DNA of 64,000 nt from positions 1,035,001-1,099,000 of the forward strand of contig NZ_CP116339.1 in NCBI RefSeq assembly GCF_028198165.1. The letters run 5' to 3'. Under the pieces are notes generated by a model. The model saw only the letters and a list, made by a program, of their open reading frames with translations. It was not told the DNA's origin and did no database searches. Origin of the DNA: Pseudoxanthomonas sp. JBR18 (GTDB taxonomy: Bacteria > Pseudomonadota > Gammaproteobacteria > Xanthomonadales > Xanthomonadaceae). The position numbers and the translations under genes were made by a program. Numbering within the stretch: position 1 is the first letter of the stretch; the number at the start of each line of letters is the position of its first letter. Positions 36,901-46,510 of the stretch are shown here, one piece after another.

Positions 36901-38259
36901 TTAATGCTGAAGCGCTGCGACCTGGCCGCTCGCGCCGCCCTGCGGCGGATCGCGCAGCTCGATGCGCTCGATCTTGCCGACGATCACCAGGTAGCTGACC
37001 ACCACCAGCGCGCCATTGGCCGCCACGAAGGCCAGCGCGGAGGCGAACGAGCCACTGCTGCCGACCAGGTAGCCGATGACGATCGGCGTGGTGATCGAGG
37101 CCAGGTTGCCGAACATGTTGAACATGCCGCCGGCCAGGCCAATGATCTGCTTGGGCGCGGTGTCCGACACCACCGCCCAGCCCAGCGCACCGACGCCCTT
37201 GCCGAAGAAGGCCAGCGCCATCACCGCCACCACGATCCATTCGGTGGACACGTAGTTGGCCACCACGATCACCGCCGATAGGCCCATGCCCAGCACGATC
37301 GGCAGCTTGCGGGCGAACGTCAGCGAGTGGCCGCGGCGCAGCAGCCAGTCCGAGAAGATGCCGCCCAGCACGCCACCGGCGAAGCCGCACAGCGCCGGCA
37401 GCGACGCCACAAAGCCGGCCTTGAAGATGGACATGCCGCGCTCCTGCACCAGGTACACCGGGAACCAGGTCAGGAAGAAGTAGGTCACGCCATTGACGCC
37501 GTACTGACCCAGGTACACGCCGACCATCATGCGCTTGCGCAGCAGCTGCTTGACGTAGAACCACTGGTTGCCCGACTTCTTCTCGCCCGGCTTGTCCATG
37601 TCCACCAACGCGCCACCGGCGGCGATGTAGTCGATCTCGGCCTGGTTGGCGTGGGGGTGCTCACGCGGGTTGTAGATCACCACGCGCCACACCAGCGCGG
37701 CCAGGATCCCCACCGCGCCCATCACCAGAAACACGTGGTGCCAGCCCAGCGTGGCCACCATCCAGCCCATGATCGGGGCGAAGATGACGGTGGCGAAGTA
37801 CTGGGCTGAGTTGAAGAACGCCGAGGCCGAACCGCGCTCCTTGGTCGGGAACCAGGCCGCGGTAATGCGGCTGTTGCCAGGGAACGAGGGCGCTTCTGCC
37901 ACGCCCACCAGGAAGCGCAACAGGAACAGGGCCGGCACCATCATCCCGCCAGGCAGGATGTGGATGGCGCCCTGCAGCGCGGTGAACACCGACCACAGCG
38001 CGATGCCCCAGCCGTAGACCTTCTTGGCACCGAAGCGGTCCAGCAGCCAGCCGCCGGGGATCTGGCAGATCACATAGGCCCAGCCGAACGCCGAGAAGAT
38101 GAAGCCCAGCTCCTCGGCGCTGATGCCAAGCTCCTTCTGCATCGAGGAGCCGGCGATGGACAGCGTGGCGCGGTCGGCGTAATTGATCGTGGTGACGATG
38201 AAGAGGAAGACGACGATCCACAGCCGCATCCGCGTTCTCTTTTCAGACATTGCGTTCAT
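36901..38259 (-). CDS. GudP/GarP-type hexarate MFS transporter
   Basis: A 452-aa MFS protein of the anion:cation symporter (ACS) family with 12 membrane helices. [15 protein letters not shown] in helix 1, [19 protein letters not shown] between helices 2 and 3, and [17 protein letters not shown] are the hallmarks of D-glucarate/D-galactarate transporters GudP/GarP. Placed between the porin and garD genes, it should bring galactarate across the inner membrane by proton symport. ATG 38259 has GGAG upstream. Confidence 0.9.
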   Translation of the reverse strand: MNAMSEKRTRMRLWIVVFLFIVTTINYADRATLSIAGSSMQKELGISAEELGFIFSAFGWAYVICQIPGGWLLDRFGAKKVYGWGIALWSVFTALQGAIHILPGGMMVPALFLLRFLVGVAEAPSFPGNSRITAAWFPTKERGSASAFFNSAQYFATVIFAPIMGWMVATLGWHHVFLVMGAVGILAALVWRVVIYNPREHPHANQAEIDYIAAGGALVDMDKPGEKKSGNQWFYVKQLLRKRMMVGVYLGQYGVNGVTYFFLTWFPVYLVQERGMSIFKAGFVASLPALCGFAGGVLGGIFSDWLLRRGHSLTFARKLPIVLGMGLSAVIVVANYVSTEWIVVAVMALAFFGKGVGALGWAVVSDTAPKQIIGLAGGMFNMFGNLASITTPIVIGYLVGSSGSFASALAFVAANGALVVVSYLVIVGKIERIELRDPPQGGASGQVAALQH

Positions 38260-38284
38260 CTCATGTGCTCCGAGGTCAATGCGA

Positions 38285-39478
38285 TCAGAACGCGATCTGC
38301 ATGCGGCCGGTGATCGCGTCGGTCTCGTCGCGGGTGAGGTGGGCCAAGTGATCCTGGGTCTGGCTGTGGATGTAGTTCAGGCGGAACAGGACGTTCTTGC
38401 TGGCGTAGTAGTTGACGCCTACCGAACTGGCCTTGACCTCGATGTCGCGCGTGGCCTGCTCGCCGTGTGCGGTGTCGTAGCGCAGCGCGACTTCCCAGGC
38501 GCCGTGCTCGCCGATGTTCTCCGGGCGGGTGAAGCGGGCCTTCTTGAAGTCGTAGCCCCGGGTCTGGCCGGTGATGAACCAGCCCACGGTGGCATAGCCG
38601 GTCTTCAGGTCACCGTCCTGCGCACCATCGTCGTAGTGCGCCTTGCCGGCCTCGGACTGCACGTAGAACGGGCCACGCGAGTACGCGACTTCCCCCACGT
38701 ACTTGTTGATGTCCACCCGGCTGCCGTCGTTGAGCGAGATCAGGGTGAAGCGGGACTGGTCGGACAGATGCCCGGCCGCGCGCACCGAGGCGCTGGCGCC
38801 GGTGTAGACATCGTTCTGGTTGCGGCCGATCTCATCGTGGCCACCGCTCACGCCCAGGTGCAGCAGGCCGTCCTGCTTGGGCAGCGGCAGCCAGACCACG
38901 CGCGCCGACTCGCCCAGGCCGCTGTTGCGGTCGGTATCGGTGTTGGCTTCGTTGTAGAGGTTCACCCCGTAGACCCACTGCGCCGTGTTGCCGACCCAGG
39001 AGGCGCCATAGCGATAGCCCAGCGCCTGGGTGTCGGCCACCCACGAGCGCTCCTGCATGGAAGCCCACAAGTCGTCGGTGGTGTACTCCAGCGAGTAGAA
39101 CGGCTTGATCTGACCCACGCTGATCGAGCCGGGACCGAGCTTGTGCGAGATGGCGATGGTCTGCCCGGTCGCCTTGTTGTTGGCGAAGTCGTAATCGATG
39201 ACGTAGCCCCAATCGCCAAGCTTGCCCGAAAAGGCCAGGCGCACGCGGCGCAGCTCGGTGCCGGCCATGTTGTCCTGGCCGCGGTCGTCGTTGTCGAACC
39301 AACCGCCGTCGAACTGCACACGGCCGTGGATGCCGAAGGTGTACTGGCCATCGTCGGACGCAGCGTTGAAGCCATTGCTGTCCAGCTTGGTGTCGGCCTG
39401 CGCCAGCGGCGCGAACAAGGCGCTGGTCATGGCCAGCGTCAACAACGTGGTGGTGCGATAAGGCTTGGACTTCATCAT
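38285..39478 (-). CDS. OprO/OprP-type outer-membrane porin
   Basis: 397 aa with a signal peptide (TLLTLAMTSALFAPLAQA, cleavage near residue 28) and a C-terminal aromatic residue (GRMQIAF), the outer-membrane beta-barrel signal. FGIHGRVQFDGGWFDNDD and LRRVRLAFSGKLGDWGYVIDYDF match the phosphate-selective porin O/P family. In this cluster the likely cargo is an anionic sugar diacid such as galactarate rather than phosphate (inference). It is separated from the upstream dehydrogenase gene by 178 bp with a strong hairpin, so it may have its own level of expression. Confidence 0.88.
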   Translation of the reverse strand: MMKSKPYRTTTLLTLAMTSALFAPLAQADTKLDSNGFNAASDDGQYTFGIHGRVQFDGGWFDNDDRGQDNMAGTELRRVRLAFSGKLGDWGYVIDYDFANNKATGQTIAISHKLGPGSISVGQIKPFYSLEYTTDDLWASMQERSWVADTQALGYRYGASWVGNTAQWVYGVNLYNEANTDTDRNSGLGESARVVWLPLPKQDGLLHLGVSGGHDEIGRNQNDVYTGASASVRAAGHLSDQSRFTLISLNDGSRVDINKYVGEVAYSRGPFYVQSEAGKAHYDDGAQDGDLKTGYATVGWFITGQTRGYDFKKARFTRPENIGEHGAWEVALRYDTAHGEQATRDIEVKASSVGVNYYASKNVLFRLNYIHSQTQDHLAHLTRDETDAITGRMQIAF

Positions 39479-39615
39479 CCCCTCTCCTGACGATGCAGGC
39501 GCGATGCACGCGGCGCCTGGCGATGCGGTGACATGGTGGCGCAGCGGTCAATGGCCTCCCGGCCCGCTGCGTGATCAGGACGCCATCCGGCGCCCGGCTC
39601 TTCGGTGTTGCGTGC

Positions 39616-39650
39616 CGCATGTGCCGATGCGTGAGGCATCGGCGCATGCG
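39616..39650 (-). terminator. Long hairpin between the dehydrogenase and porin genes
   Basis: A 15-bp stem (left arm 39616-39630, right arm 39636-39650, one G-T type mismatch) with loop GTGAG, just downstream of the dehydrogenase stop. No U-tract follows on the minus strand; it may attenuate read-through or protect the upstream mRNA end. Confidence 0.55.
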
Positions 39651-39656
39651 GGAAGA

Positions 39657-41240
39657 TCAGTCCTTGCCCAGCACCCCGTCGCTGCGGCGCCAGATGCCCA
39701 GCGGGTTGCCGTCGGCCAGTGCCTCGGGCAGCAGTTCGGCGAACAGGTCCTGGTAGCAGACCGGGCGCAGGAAGCGCTTGATCGCCAGGGTGCCCACCGA
39801 GGTGCTGCGGCTGTCGGAAGTGGCCGGGAACGGACCGCCATGGACCATCGCATGGCAGACCTCGACGCCGGTCGGCCAGCCATTGGCCAGGATGCGGCCG
39901 GCCTTGCGCTCCAGCACCGGGAGCAGCGCCTTGGCCATGGCCGTGTCGCCCTTGTCCATCTGCAGCGTGGCGGTCAGCTGACCTTCCAGGTGCTCGCTCA
40001 GCGCGATCAGCTGGGCCTGGTCCTTGCAGCGGATCAGCATCGACGAGGCGCCAAACACCTCGGCCTGCAGTGCCTCATCGGCCAGGAAGGCATCGGCGTC
40101 GGTGGAGAACCATGCCGCTTCGCAGCGGTTGGGACCCTCGCCCGGCAGGCCACGCGCCAGCGTAGTCACCTGATCGTGTGCGGCCAGCCTGGCTACGCCA
40201 TCGGCGTAGGCCTGGCCGATGCCAGGAGTCAGCATGACGCCGGCCGGGGCCGCCTTGAGGGCCCGGACGGCCGCGGACACGAAGGTGTCCAGCTCCGGCG
40301 AGTCGATCGCCAGCAGCAGGCCCGGGTTGGTACAGAACTGGCCGGCGCCCATGGTCAGCGAGCCGACGAAGGCCTTGCCCAGCGCCTCGGCGCGCGCGTT
40401 GAGCGCCTCGGGCAGCAGGTAGACCGGATTGATGCTGCTCATCTCGGCATAGACCGGGATCGGCTCGGCGCGCGCGGCCGCGACCTGGCACAGGGCCATG
40501 CCACCAGCGCGCGAGCCGGTGAAGCCCACCGCCTTGATGCGCTTGTCCGAGACCAGCGCGGTGCCGATCTCGTTGCCCGCGCCATACAGCAGGGAGAACA
40601 CGCCCCCGGGCAGGCCGCACTTGGCCACGGCCCTCTGGATGGCGGTGCCGACCAGTTCGGAGGTGCCGGGGTGCGCGTTGTGCGCCTTGACCACCACCGG
40701 GCAGCCTGCGGCCAGGGCCGAGGCGGTGTCGCCACCGGCCACCGAGAAGGCCAGCGGGAAATTGCTGGCACCGAACACGGCCACCGGGCCCAGCGCGATA
40801 TGGCGCTGACGCAGGTCGCTGCGCGGCAGCGGGGCGCGGTCGGGCAGGGCCGGGTCCAGGCGGGCCTCGAGCCAACTGCCTTCGCGCACGACCGAGGCGA
40901 ACAGCTTGAGCTGGCCGACGGTGCGGCCGCGCTCACCTTCCAGGCGTGCACGCGGCAGGCCGGACTCGGCCATGGCGCGCTCGATCAGGTCGTCACCGAT
41001 CGCCAGAATCTCGTCGGCGATGGTCTCCAGGAAGCTCGCGCGAGCCTGCAGCGAGGTTTCACGATAGGCGTCGAAAGCAGCAGCCGCCAGCGCGCAGGCG
41101 CGCTCCAGATCCGCGGCGGTGGCCAGGCCGTAGGCCGGCTCCAAGAAGGCGCCGGTGGAGGGATTGATGCCCTTGACCGTGCCATTGCTGCCCATGATGG
41201 CGCTGGCGCCGATCAGCATGTTTCCGGTGAATGCACCCAT
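39657..41240 (-). CDS. 2-oxoglutarate semialdehyde (2,5-dioxovalerate) dehydrogenase
   Basis: A 527-aa aldehyde dehydrogenase. Its length and sequence ([58 protein letters not shown]) are those of the alpha-ketoglutaric semialdehyde dehydrogenase (KGSADH) type II/III group. The catalytic Cys is C303 ([10 protein letters not shown]) and the general base E266. It oxidises 2,5-dioxovalerate made by KdgD to 2-oxoglutarate, completing the pathway. The start ATG at 41240 shares its A with the kdgD stop (TAATG), so the two are translationally coupled. Confidence 0.93.
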   Translation of the reverse strand: MGAFTGNMLIGASAIMGSNGTVKGINPSTGAFLEPAYGLATAADLERACALAAAAFDAYRETSLQARASFLETIADEILAIGDDLIERAMAESGLPRARLEGERGRTVGQLKLFASVVREGSWLEARLDPALPDRAPLPRSDLRQRHIALGPVAVFGASNFPLAFSVAGGDTASALAAGCPVVVKAHNAHPGTSELVGTAIQRAVAKCGLPGGVFSLLYGAGNEIGTALVSDKRIKAVGFTGSRAGGMALCQVAAARAEPIPVYAEMSSINPVYLLPEALNARAEALGKAFVGSLTMGAGQFCTNPGLLLAIDSPELDTFVSAAVRALKAAPAGVMLTPGIGQAYADGVARLAAHDQVTTLARGLPGEGPNRCEAAWFSTDADAFLADEALQAEVFGASSMLIRCKDQAQLIALSEHLEGQLTATLQMDKGDTAMAKALLPVLERKAGRILANGWPTGVEVCHAMVHGGPFPATSDSRSTSVGTLAIKRFLRPVCYQDLFAELLPEALADGNPLGIWRRSDGVLGKD

Positions 41241-42157
41241 TACCTGCGGTCTCCAATCAGCTTGGTGAGGGTTTCGAGTTCTTCGCCGGTCAGGTCGGCC
41301 AGCGGCGTGCGCACCGGGCCGGCGGTGCGACCCACCACGGTCATGCCGGCCTTGACGATGGACACCGCATAGCCGGCGCGGCGGTTGCGCAGCTCGGTGT
41401 AGGGCAGGACGAAGTCGTTGAGTTCGCGGTAGACGTGGGCCACGTCGCGGGCGCGCACGGCCTTGTAGAAGTCCAGCGCCCACTCCGGCAGGAAGTTGAA
41501 GATGGCCGACGAATACGTGGTCACGCCCATCTCCAGGTACGGCAGGGCGAAGGTCTCGGCGGTCGGCAGGCCACCGACGTACAGCAGGCGCTCGCCCAGG
41601 CGCGCGTAGATGCGGGTCATGCGGTCCACGTCGCCCACGCCATCCTTGAAGCCGACCAGGTTGGGGCAGCGCGCGGCGATGCGTTCGACCGCGTTGGCGT
41701 CCAGCTTGCCGTTGGCGCGGCTGTAGACGATCACGCCCAGCTTGGTCGACTTGCACACGCGCTCGACGTGGTCGGCCACGCCACTGGCGTCGCACTCGGT
41801 CAGGTAGGGCGGGAACAGCAGGATGCCGTCGGCGCCGGCGGCCTCGGCGGCCTGGGCCATCTCGATGGCCATCGCCGTGCCATAGCCGGCCGGGGCGATG
41901 ATCGGGGTCTTGGCGCCGGCCTCTTCCACCGCGGCCTTGACCACGCGGTTCACCTCGCCCGGGGTCAGCGAAAACAGTTCGCCGGTGCCGCCGGCCGCGA
42001 ACAGGCCCGAGGCCGGATAGCCGGCCAGCCAACCCAGGTTGTCGCGGTAGGCCACCTCGTCGAAGGAGAAGTCGTCGGCCTTGAAGTGCGTGACCGGGAA
42101 GGACAACAGGCCAGCACCGAGAGCCTGGGCCATTTCCGTGGGGGTGTATTTGCTCAT
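41240..42157 (-). CDS. kdgD: 5-dehydro-4-deoxyglucarate dehydratase (decarboxylating)
   Basis: A 305-aa DapA-family aldolase-fold enzyme that converts 5-keto-4-deoxyglucarate to 2,5-dioxovalerate, water and CO2. Schiff-base lysine K171 lies in [11 protein letters not shown], the assisting Tyr is Y145 (IVYSRANG), and [12 protein letters not shown] is the carboxylate-binding loop. These residues and the KDGDH-type FPVTHF start separate it from dihydrodipicolinate synthase. ATG 42157 follows GAAGG. It is the promoter-proximal gene of the operon, divergent from a LysR gene. Confidence 0.94.
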   Translation of the reverse strand: MSKYTPTEMAQALGAGLLSFPVTHFKADDFSFDEVAYRDNLGWLAGYPASGLFAAGGTGELFSLTPGEVNRVVKAAVEEAGAKTPIIAPAGYGTAMAIEMAQAAEAAGADGILLFPPYLTECDASGVADHVERVCKSTKLGVIVYSRANGKLDANAVERIAARCPNLVGFKDGVGDVDRMTRIYARLGERLLYVGGLPTAETFALPYLEMGVTTYSSAIFNFLPEWALDFYKAVRARDVAHVYRELNDFVLPYTELRNRRAGYAVSIVKAGMTVVGRTAGPVRTPLADLTGEELETLTKLIGDRR

Positions 42158-42230
42158 GAACCTTCGTTCGCGCCGTGGGGTCAGGGCGCCGATCCTAGGA
42201 GCCGGCCTTGATGCAAGTCCAAGCCAATTA

Positions 42231-42248
42231 CGGCATCGAATGATGCCG
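42231..42248. promoter_or_regulatory. Palindrome upstream of kdgD
   Basis: Perfect dyad CGGCATC-GAAT-GATGCCG, 74 bp from the kdgD start. Its form fits a dimeric regulator; position fits the kdgD promoter. Confidence 0.5.
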
Positions 42249-42318
42249 AACATGCATCGTTTAGACTTTGGTCTGAGGCCAGAAAAATTCAGAAGGCCGT
42301 CGTGACCGATCGATCTAA

Positions 42319-42348
42319 CTGACTGAACTTAAAAATAAATTCAGTCAG
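42319..42348. promoter_or_regulatory. Palindrome between kdgD and LysR promoters
   Basis: Perfect 9-bp dyad CTGACTGAA / TTCAGTCAG around the A/T-only-like spacer CTTAAAAATAAA. An operator is more likely than a terminator, as there is no adjoining gene end. Confidence 0.55.
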
Positions 42349-42484
42349 ACGCGGAGGCCCGACCGCGCCCTCGGCCACTCCCCGCGGTGCCGTGTGGCCC
42401 TGGCAGGATTCACTGGGCTCGGCTTGTCCTCCACCATGCGCGAACGCCACGATTCGTGCGTCGCGCCATCCAGGACGGGTATCA

Positions 42485-43402
42485 ATGTTCGACCTCAACC
42501 AGTTGCGCTGCTTCGTCACGGTGGCCGAGGAACTGCACTTCAGCCGGGCGGCCGCGCGCCTGCACATGACCCAGCCGCCGCTGAGTCGGCAGATCCAGTT
42601 GCTGGAGCACAACATCGGTACCGCGCTGTTTACCCGCAGCAACCGCGTGGTGCGGCTGACCCCGGCCGGGCGCACCCTGCTGCCGGAGGCGCGCACGATC
42701 CTGCGCCTGGCCGAGAGCGCCAGCCTCTCGGCCAGGCGTGTGGGCCTGGGCGAGGCCGGCAGCGTCAGCATCGGCTTCACCGCCGCGGCCGGCTACCGGT
42801 TCCTGCCTGAGGCCATCGCCCACCTGCGCAAGGCCCTGCCGGATATCGACCTGCAGCTCAAGGAAATGGTCAGCCATTCCCAGTTGGAGGCCCTGGACAA
42901 CGGCCGCCTGGACCTGGGCCTGCTGCGCCCGCCGATCACCCGCGACGGCATGCGCAGCCGCTGCGTGGTGCGCGAAACGCTCATGGCCGCCCTGCCCCAG
43001 GACCATCCGCTGGCGCAGGAGCCCAGCCTGAAGCTGCGCGATTTCGACCGCCAGCCGCTGGTGATGTATTCGCCGGACGAGGCGCGCTACTTCTACGAGT
43101 TGGTCGGCCGCATCTTCAGCCGCGTGGGCGTGGCGCCCCATTACGAGCAGCACGTCAGCCAGGTGCATTCGGTGCTGTCGCTGGTGCGCGCCGGACTGGG
43201 CGTGGCCCTGGTTCCCGAGGCCGCCAGCAGCCTGCGCTACGAGGGCATCGTCTACCGCAACGTCACCGGCCTGGCGCCGGCGCGTCCGGTGGAGCTGCAC
43301 ATGGTGTGGAAGGACGACAACGACAACCCGGCGTTGCCGCAACTGCTGCCGCTGATCGGGCAGGAGCGCACCGCGCCCCAGCCGGCCGGAGCGGCCAGCT
43401 GA
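42485..43402 (+). CDS. LysR-family regulator of the galactarate operon (predicted)
   Basis: A 305-aa LysR-type regulator: HTH in LNQLRCFVTVAEELHFSRAA and MTQPPLSRQIQLLEHNIGTA, effector domain from about residue 93 (VSIGFTAAAGYRFLPEAI), VRAGLGVALVPEAA near the end. It resembles the BenM/CatR branch that senses organic acids. ATG 42485 sits at the start of the HTH; upstream in-frame codons to 42392 are not LysR-like. Divergent from kdgD, so the galactarate operon is its likely target. Confidence 0.92.
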   Translation: MFDLNQLRCFVTVAEELHFSRAAARLHMTQPPLSRQIQLLEHNIGTALFTRSNRVVRLTPAGRTLLPEARTILRLAESASLSARRVGLGEAGSVSIGFTAAAGYRFLPEAIAHLRKALPDIDLQLKEMVSHSQLEALDNGRLDLGLLRPPITRDGMRSRCVVRETLMAALPQDHPLAQEPSLKLRDFDRQPLVMYSPDEARYFYELVGRIFSRVGVAPHYEQHVSQVHSVLSLVRAGLGVALVPEAASSLRYEGIVYRNVTGLAPARPVELHMVWKDDNDNPALPQLLPLIGQERTAPQPAGAAS

Positions 43403-43409
43403 GGTGGCC

Positions 43410-43437
43410 TGCGCCCCGCCGTCGCGGGCGGGGCGCA
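43410..43437. terminator. Bidirectional hairpin between LysR and MFS genes
   Basis: Perfect 11-bp stem TGCGCCCCGCC / GGCGGGGCGCA with loop GTCGCG, filling the 48-bp gap between convergent stops. No U-tract. Confidence 0.6.
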
Positions 43438-43450
43438 CGGGTGGCCGCAC

Positions 43451-44713
43451 TTATTCCCGGACCGGGTCGTACTGCTTGTCGCGGATGAAGATCGCCGGGA
43501 TCAGGCCGCAAATCAGGTAGGCGGCGCCCACCAGCAGGAAGCCAAAGCCGATCGAGTCACGCGTGGCGAAGAAGCCGATCACCGCCGGCGACAGCGCCGC
43601 GCCGATGCGGCCCACGTTGTAGGCCCCGCCCACCGCCGAGCCGCGGTACTTGGCCTCGAAGCTCTCGGTCATGTAGGTCGCGTTGACGCTGTAGGGCACG
43701 CCGTAGAGGAAGCCGAAGACAATCAACAACCACAAAATGTTCTGCGGATTGTTGAACAGCACGATGATCGGCAGGAACAGCGCCGTGCCCAGGCAGCCGA
43801 AGGCGAAGACCGTGCGCCGGCCGACCTTGTCGGCGACGTAGCCGGCCAGCACCTTGCCCAGGATCGAGGCACCGTAGGTGCCCACCAGGAAGGTGGTCAT
43901 GGTCTTGAACTTCATCCCCAACTCGCTTTCCAGATAGCTGGGCATCCAGTTGTTGACGCCGTAGTTTCCGAACTGCAGGAACCCGGCCGTCACCGCCCAC
44001 AGCGCGAACATGCGCGCGGCCTTGGGGCTGGAGAAGATCTGGTTGAACTTGCCCTTCTCCTTGACCAACGTCGCGCCGCTGGCCGCAAGGCGCTTGGCCT
44101 GCTCGCGCACGCGCAGCCAGGTGGCCGGCTCGGGCACCATCTTCCACATCAGCAGCGCCATCGCGATCGGCACCGCGCCGGTGTAGAACAGCGGGCGCCA
44201 GCCATAGCTGGGCAGGATCCACTTGGCCAGCAGCGTGGCCACGATGTAGCCCACCGACCAGCCGGCCTGAAGACTGCCCAGCACAGTGTTGCGATAGCGG
44301 GTGGGCACGTATTCGGCCATCAGCGTGTTGCACACCACGTAGACCGAGCCCAGGCCCAGCGCCGAGACCCCGCGCACCACCGCGAACTCCACATAGCTGT
44401 GGGTGAAGCCCAGGAAGATCGTGCCGATGCTGAAGAGCAGCACGCTGAAGACCACCGCCTTGACCCGACCCAGGCGATCGGCCAGCCAGCCGCCGTAGAT
44501 GCCCCCCACCGCCATGCCCGCTAGCGTGTAGCTGGCCAGGCTGCCGGCCTCCAGCGAGGTCAGGTTGAACTCGTCCTTGAGGCTGCTCAGGCTGTAGGCC
44601 AGCAGCATCACGTCGGCCCCGTCGATGACCATCGTCAGGAAGCAGAATACGAAGGCCGTGATCCAGATCCTGTTGCCTGTCGCGTTGACCCCGGTTTCCA
44701 CGCTGTTGGACAT
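43451..44713 (-). CDS. MFS transporter, AAHS (aromatic acid/H+ symporter)-like
   Basis: A 420-aa, 12-helix MFS permease. Helix 1 carries the acidic motif MVIDGADVMLLAYSL, the loop after helix 2 has GWLADRLGRVKAV, and the second half GYVADKVGRRTVF. This is the pattern of PcaK/BenK/MhpT-type carboxylate symporters. It is divergent from the hglS-like gene over 333 bp, so it may import the acid that feeds that pathway (inference). GGGGTGGAG precedes ATG 44713. An extension to 44954 is rejected. Confidence 0.88.
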   Translation of the reverse strand: MSNSVETGVNATGNRIWITAFVFCFLTMVIDGADVMLLAYSLSSLKDEFNLTSLEAGSLASYTLAGMAVGGIYGGWLADRLGRVKAVVFSVLLFSIGTIFLGFTHSYVEFAVVRGVSALGLGSVYVVCNTLMAEYVPTRYRNTVLGSLQAGWSVGYIVATLLAKWILPSYGWRPLFYTGAVPIAMALLMWKMVPEPATWLRVREQAKRLAASGATLVKEKGKFNQIFSSPKAARMFALWAVTAGFLQFGNYGVNNWMPSYLESELGMKFKTMTTFLVGTYGASILGKVLAGYVADKVGRRTVFAFGCLGTALFLPIIVLFNNPQNILWLLIVFGFLYGVPYSVNATYMTESFEAKYRGSAVGGAYNVGRIGAALSPAVIGFFATRDSIGFGFLLVGAAYLICGLIPAIFIRDKQYDPVRE

Positions 44714-45046
44714 CTCCACCCCTTTTGGACTTTGTTGAATCGATTGAAAAATCGCCATGCGCAAGTCGCCGCACATGGCGCCCGGGCGATGCGATCCGCC
44801 TGGGCTGCATGCAAAAAATGCGTCCATCGTTTCCCGGGGCCGGCCTGCGCGGCAAGCGACTTTGCGGAATCCCCGCATTCCAATCGCGCATGACCAGGAG
44901 ATCGGCGAGTGAGGCCCCAGGCCCGTCGCCGATGGAGATCACGGGACATTCCATCGAGGAATGATTTATTTCCCAGATCTCGCTTGCCAGTTGCCCCTGG
45001 CCCTTACAGCATTACGTCCCTGACCCTGATCAAGCCAGCCATACCA
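44714..45046. other. Divergent control region MFS / hglS (333 bp)
   Basis: No gene seen. Contains two GGAAT/ATTCC dyads: GGAAT-(6)-ATTCC at 44866-44881 and CATTCC-ATCGA-GGAATG at 44947-44963, and an AT-rich patch at 44960-44975. Confidence 0.55.
44947..44963. promoter_or_regulatory. LysR-type box upstream of hglS
   Basis: CATTCC-ATCGA-GGAATG is a perfect 6-bp dyad whose core TTCC-N5-GGAA fits the LysR T-N11-A consensus. A related dyad lies 66 bp upstream. Two LysR genes follow hglS. Confidence 0.5.
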
Positions 45047-46432
45047 ATGTCGAATAGCTCATTCGTGGACCGCGATCTATTGCGCGCCCGTTTCTCTGAT
45101 GCGATGTCGCAGATGTATCGCCGTGAGGTGCCCCAGTACGGCACCTTGCTCGAACTGGTGGCCGACACCAATCACGCCGTCCTCGCGGCCGATCCCGCCC
45201 TGGCCGAACGCCTGCGCGCCAGTGGCGACCTGGAGCGCCTGTCGGGCGAGCGCCACGGCGCCATCCGCGTGGGCACGCCGGAGGAACTGCGCGACATCCG
45301 TCGCCTGTTCGCGGTGATGGGCATGACCGCCGTGGGCTACTACGACCTCAGCCCGGCCGGCGTGCCGGTGCACTCCACCGCCTTCCGCGCCGTGCATGAG
45401 GACGCCCTGCGGATCAGCCCATTCCGCGTGTTCACCTCGCTGCTGCGCCTGGAACTGGTCGAGGACACCGCGCTGCGCGAACTGGCCGCCGAGCTGCTGG
45501 CCAAACGCCGCATCTTCACCGACCGCGCGCTGGCCCTGATCGACCAGTGCGAACAGGCCGGCGGCCTGACCGAGGCCGAGGGCGAGGAATTCATCGCCGA
45601 GGCGCTGCACACCTTCCGTTGGCACGCCCAGGCCACCGTCACCGCCGCGCAATACAAGGCCCTGCACGACCAGCACCGCCTGGTCGCCGACGTGGTGGCC
45701 TTCAAGGGCCCGCACATCAACCACCTCACGCCGCGCACGCTGGATATCGACGCGGTCCAGCGCGACATGCCCGCGCGCGGCATCAGCCCCAAGGCGGTGA
45801 TCGAGGGCCCGCCGCGCCGCGCCTGCCCCGTGCTGCTGCGCCAGACCAGCTTCAAGGCCTTGCAGGAACAGGTCGCCTTCGTCGACCAGCCCGACGCCCC
45901 CGGCGCGCATACCGCCCGCTTCGGCGAGATCGAGCAGCGCGGCGTGGCCCTCACCCCAAAGGGACGCCAGACCTACGACGCCCTGCTGGCCGCCGTGCGC
46001 GCGGAATTTGGCGGCACGCCCGACGAGGACAGCGCGCAACGCTACTACGCCCTCCTGGACAAGCATTTCCAGGCCCTGCCCGATGACGAGGCCGGCCTGC
46101 GTGCGCAGGGACTGGCCTACTTCACCTACCACGTCATCGATGCCGGTCGCGCCGGACAGGCGCGCGACATCGAGGCACTGGTGGCCAATGGCACGGTGGG
46201 CTTCACCCCCATCGTGTACGAGGACTTCCTGCCGGTCAGCGCCGCGGGGATCTTCCAGTCCAACCTTGGCGAAGGCGCGCGCAATGACCACCTGGCCAGC
46301 TCCAACCAGGCGCAGTTCCATGCCGACCTGGGCGCCGAGGTGCTCGACGAACTGGCGCTGTACGCGCAGACGCAGGAACGCTCCATCGCCCGCTGCCTGT
46401 CCGCGCTTGGCATCGCCTCCGCGGCCGCCTAG
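45047..46432 (+). CDS. hglS: 2-oxoadipate dioxygenase/decarboxylase (DUF1338, HglS-like)
   Basis: 461 aa, full length for the DUF1338 (PF07063) family. In Pseudomonas putida HglS is an Fe(II) enzyme that converts 2-oxoadipate and O2 to D-2-hydroxyglutarate and CO2, in lysine breakdown. The residues I recall as essential there, metal ligands H70, H226, E294 and substrate Arg R74, fall at the same numbers here (SGERHGAIRV, GPHINHLTPR, RFGEIEQRG). ATG 45047 gives the standard N-terminus SFVDRDLLRARFSDAMSQMY; an in-frame extension to 44909 is Arg-rich and unlike the family. The next plus-strand enzyme gene encodes the dehydrogenase for its product. Confidence 0.92.
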   Translation: MSNSSFVDRDLLRARFSDAMSQMYRREVPQYGTLLELVADTNHAVLAADPALAERLRASGDLERLSGERHGAIRVGTPEELRDIRRLFAVMGMTAVGYYDLSPAGVPVHSTAFRAVHEDALRISPFRVFTSLLRLELVEDTALRELAAELLAKRRIFTDRALALIDQCEQAGGLTEAEGEEFIAEALHTFRWHAQATVTAAQYKALHDQHRLVADVVAFKGPHINHLTPRTLDIDAVQRDMPARGISPKAVIEGPPRRACPVLLRQTSFKALQEQVAFVDQPDAPGAHTARFGEIEQRGVALTPKGRQTYDALLAAVRAEFGGTPDEDSAQRYYALLDKHFQALPDDEAGLRAQGLAYFTYHVIDAGRAGQARDIEALVANGTVGFTPIVYEDFLPVSAAGIFQSNLGEGARNDHLASSNQAQFHADLGAEVLDELALYAQTQERSIARCLSALGIASAAA

Positions 46433-46510
46433 GCTGCGCGCTCGCCCTACCTTGTCGGTGATCGCGCCGGCATGGTCCGGGCGGCGCCAGCCCCGCTGGT
46501 GAGTGTTTCG

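Larger units (their letters stand above)
42158..42484. other. Divergent control region kdgD / LysR (327 bp)
   Basis: Non-coding gap between the galactarate operon and its divergent LysR gene. It is much more AT-rich than its surroundings and contains two dyads listed separately. No further gene seen. Confidence 0.6.

Noticed and set aside
38285..39478. Phosphate porin in a phosphate-uptake locus
   Set aside because: No pst/pho genes nearby; the operon is for sugar-diacid catabolism.
39465..41372. 635-codon plus-strand frame
   Set aside because: Antisense shadow of the KGSADH gene, with no recognisable motif.
41240..42157. Dihydrodipicolinate synthase or N-acetylneuraminate lyase for the DapA-family gene
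   Set aside because: Sequence details and the flanking KGSADH, garD and hexarate transporter fit 5-dehydro-4-deoxyglucarate dehydratase.
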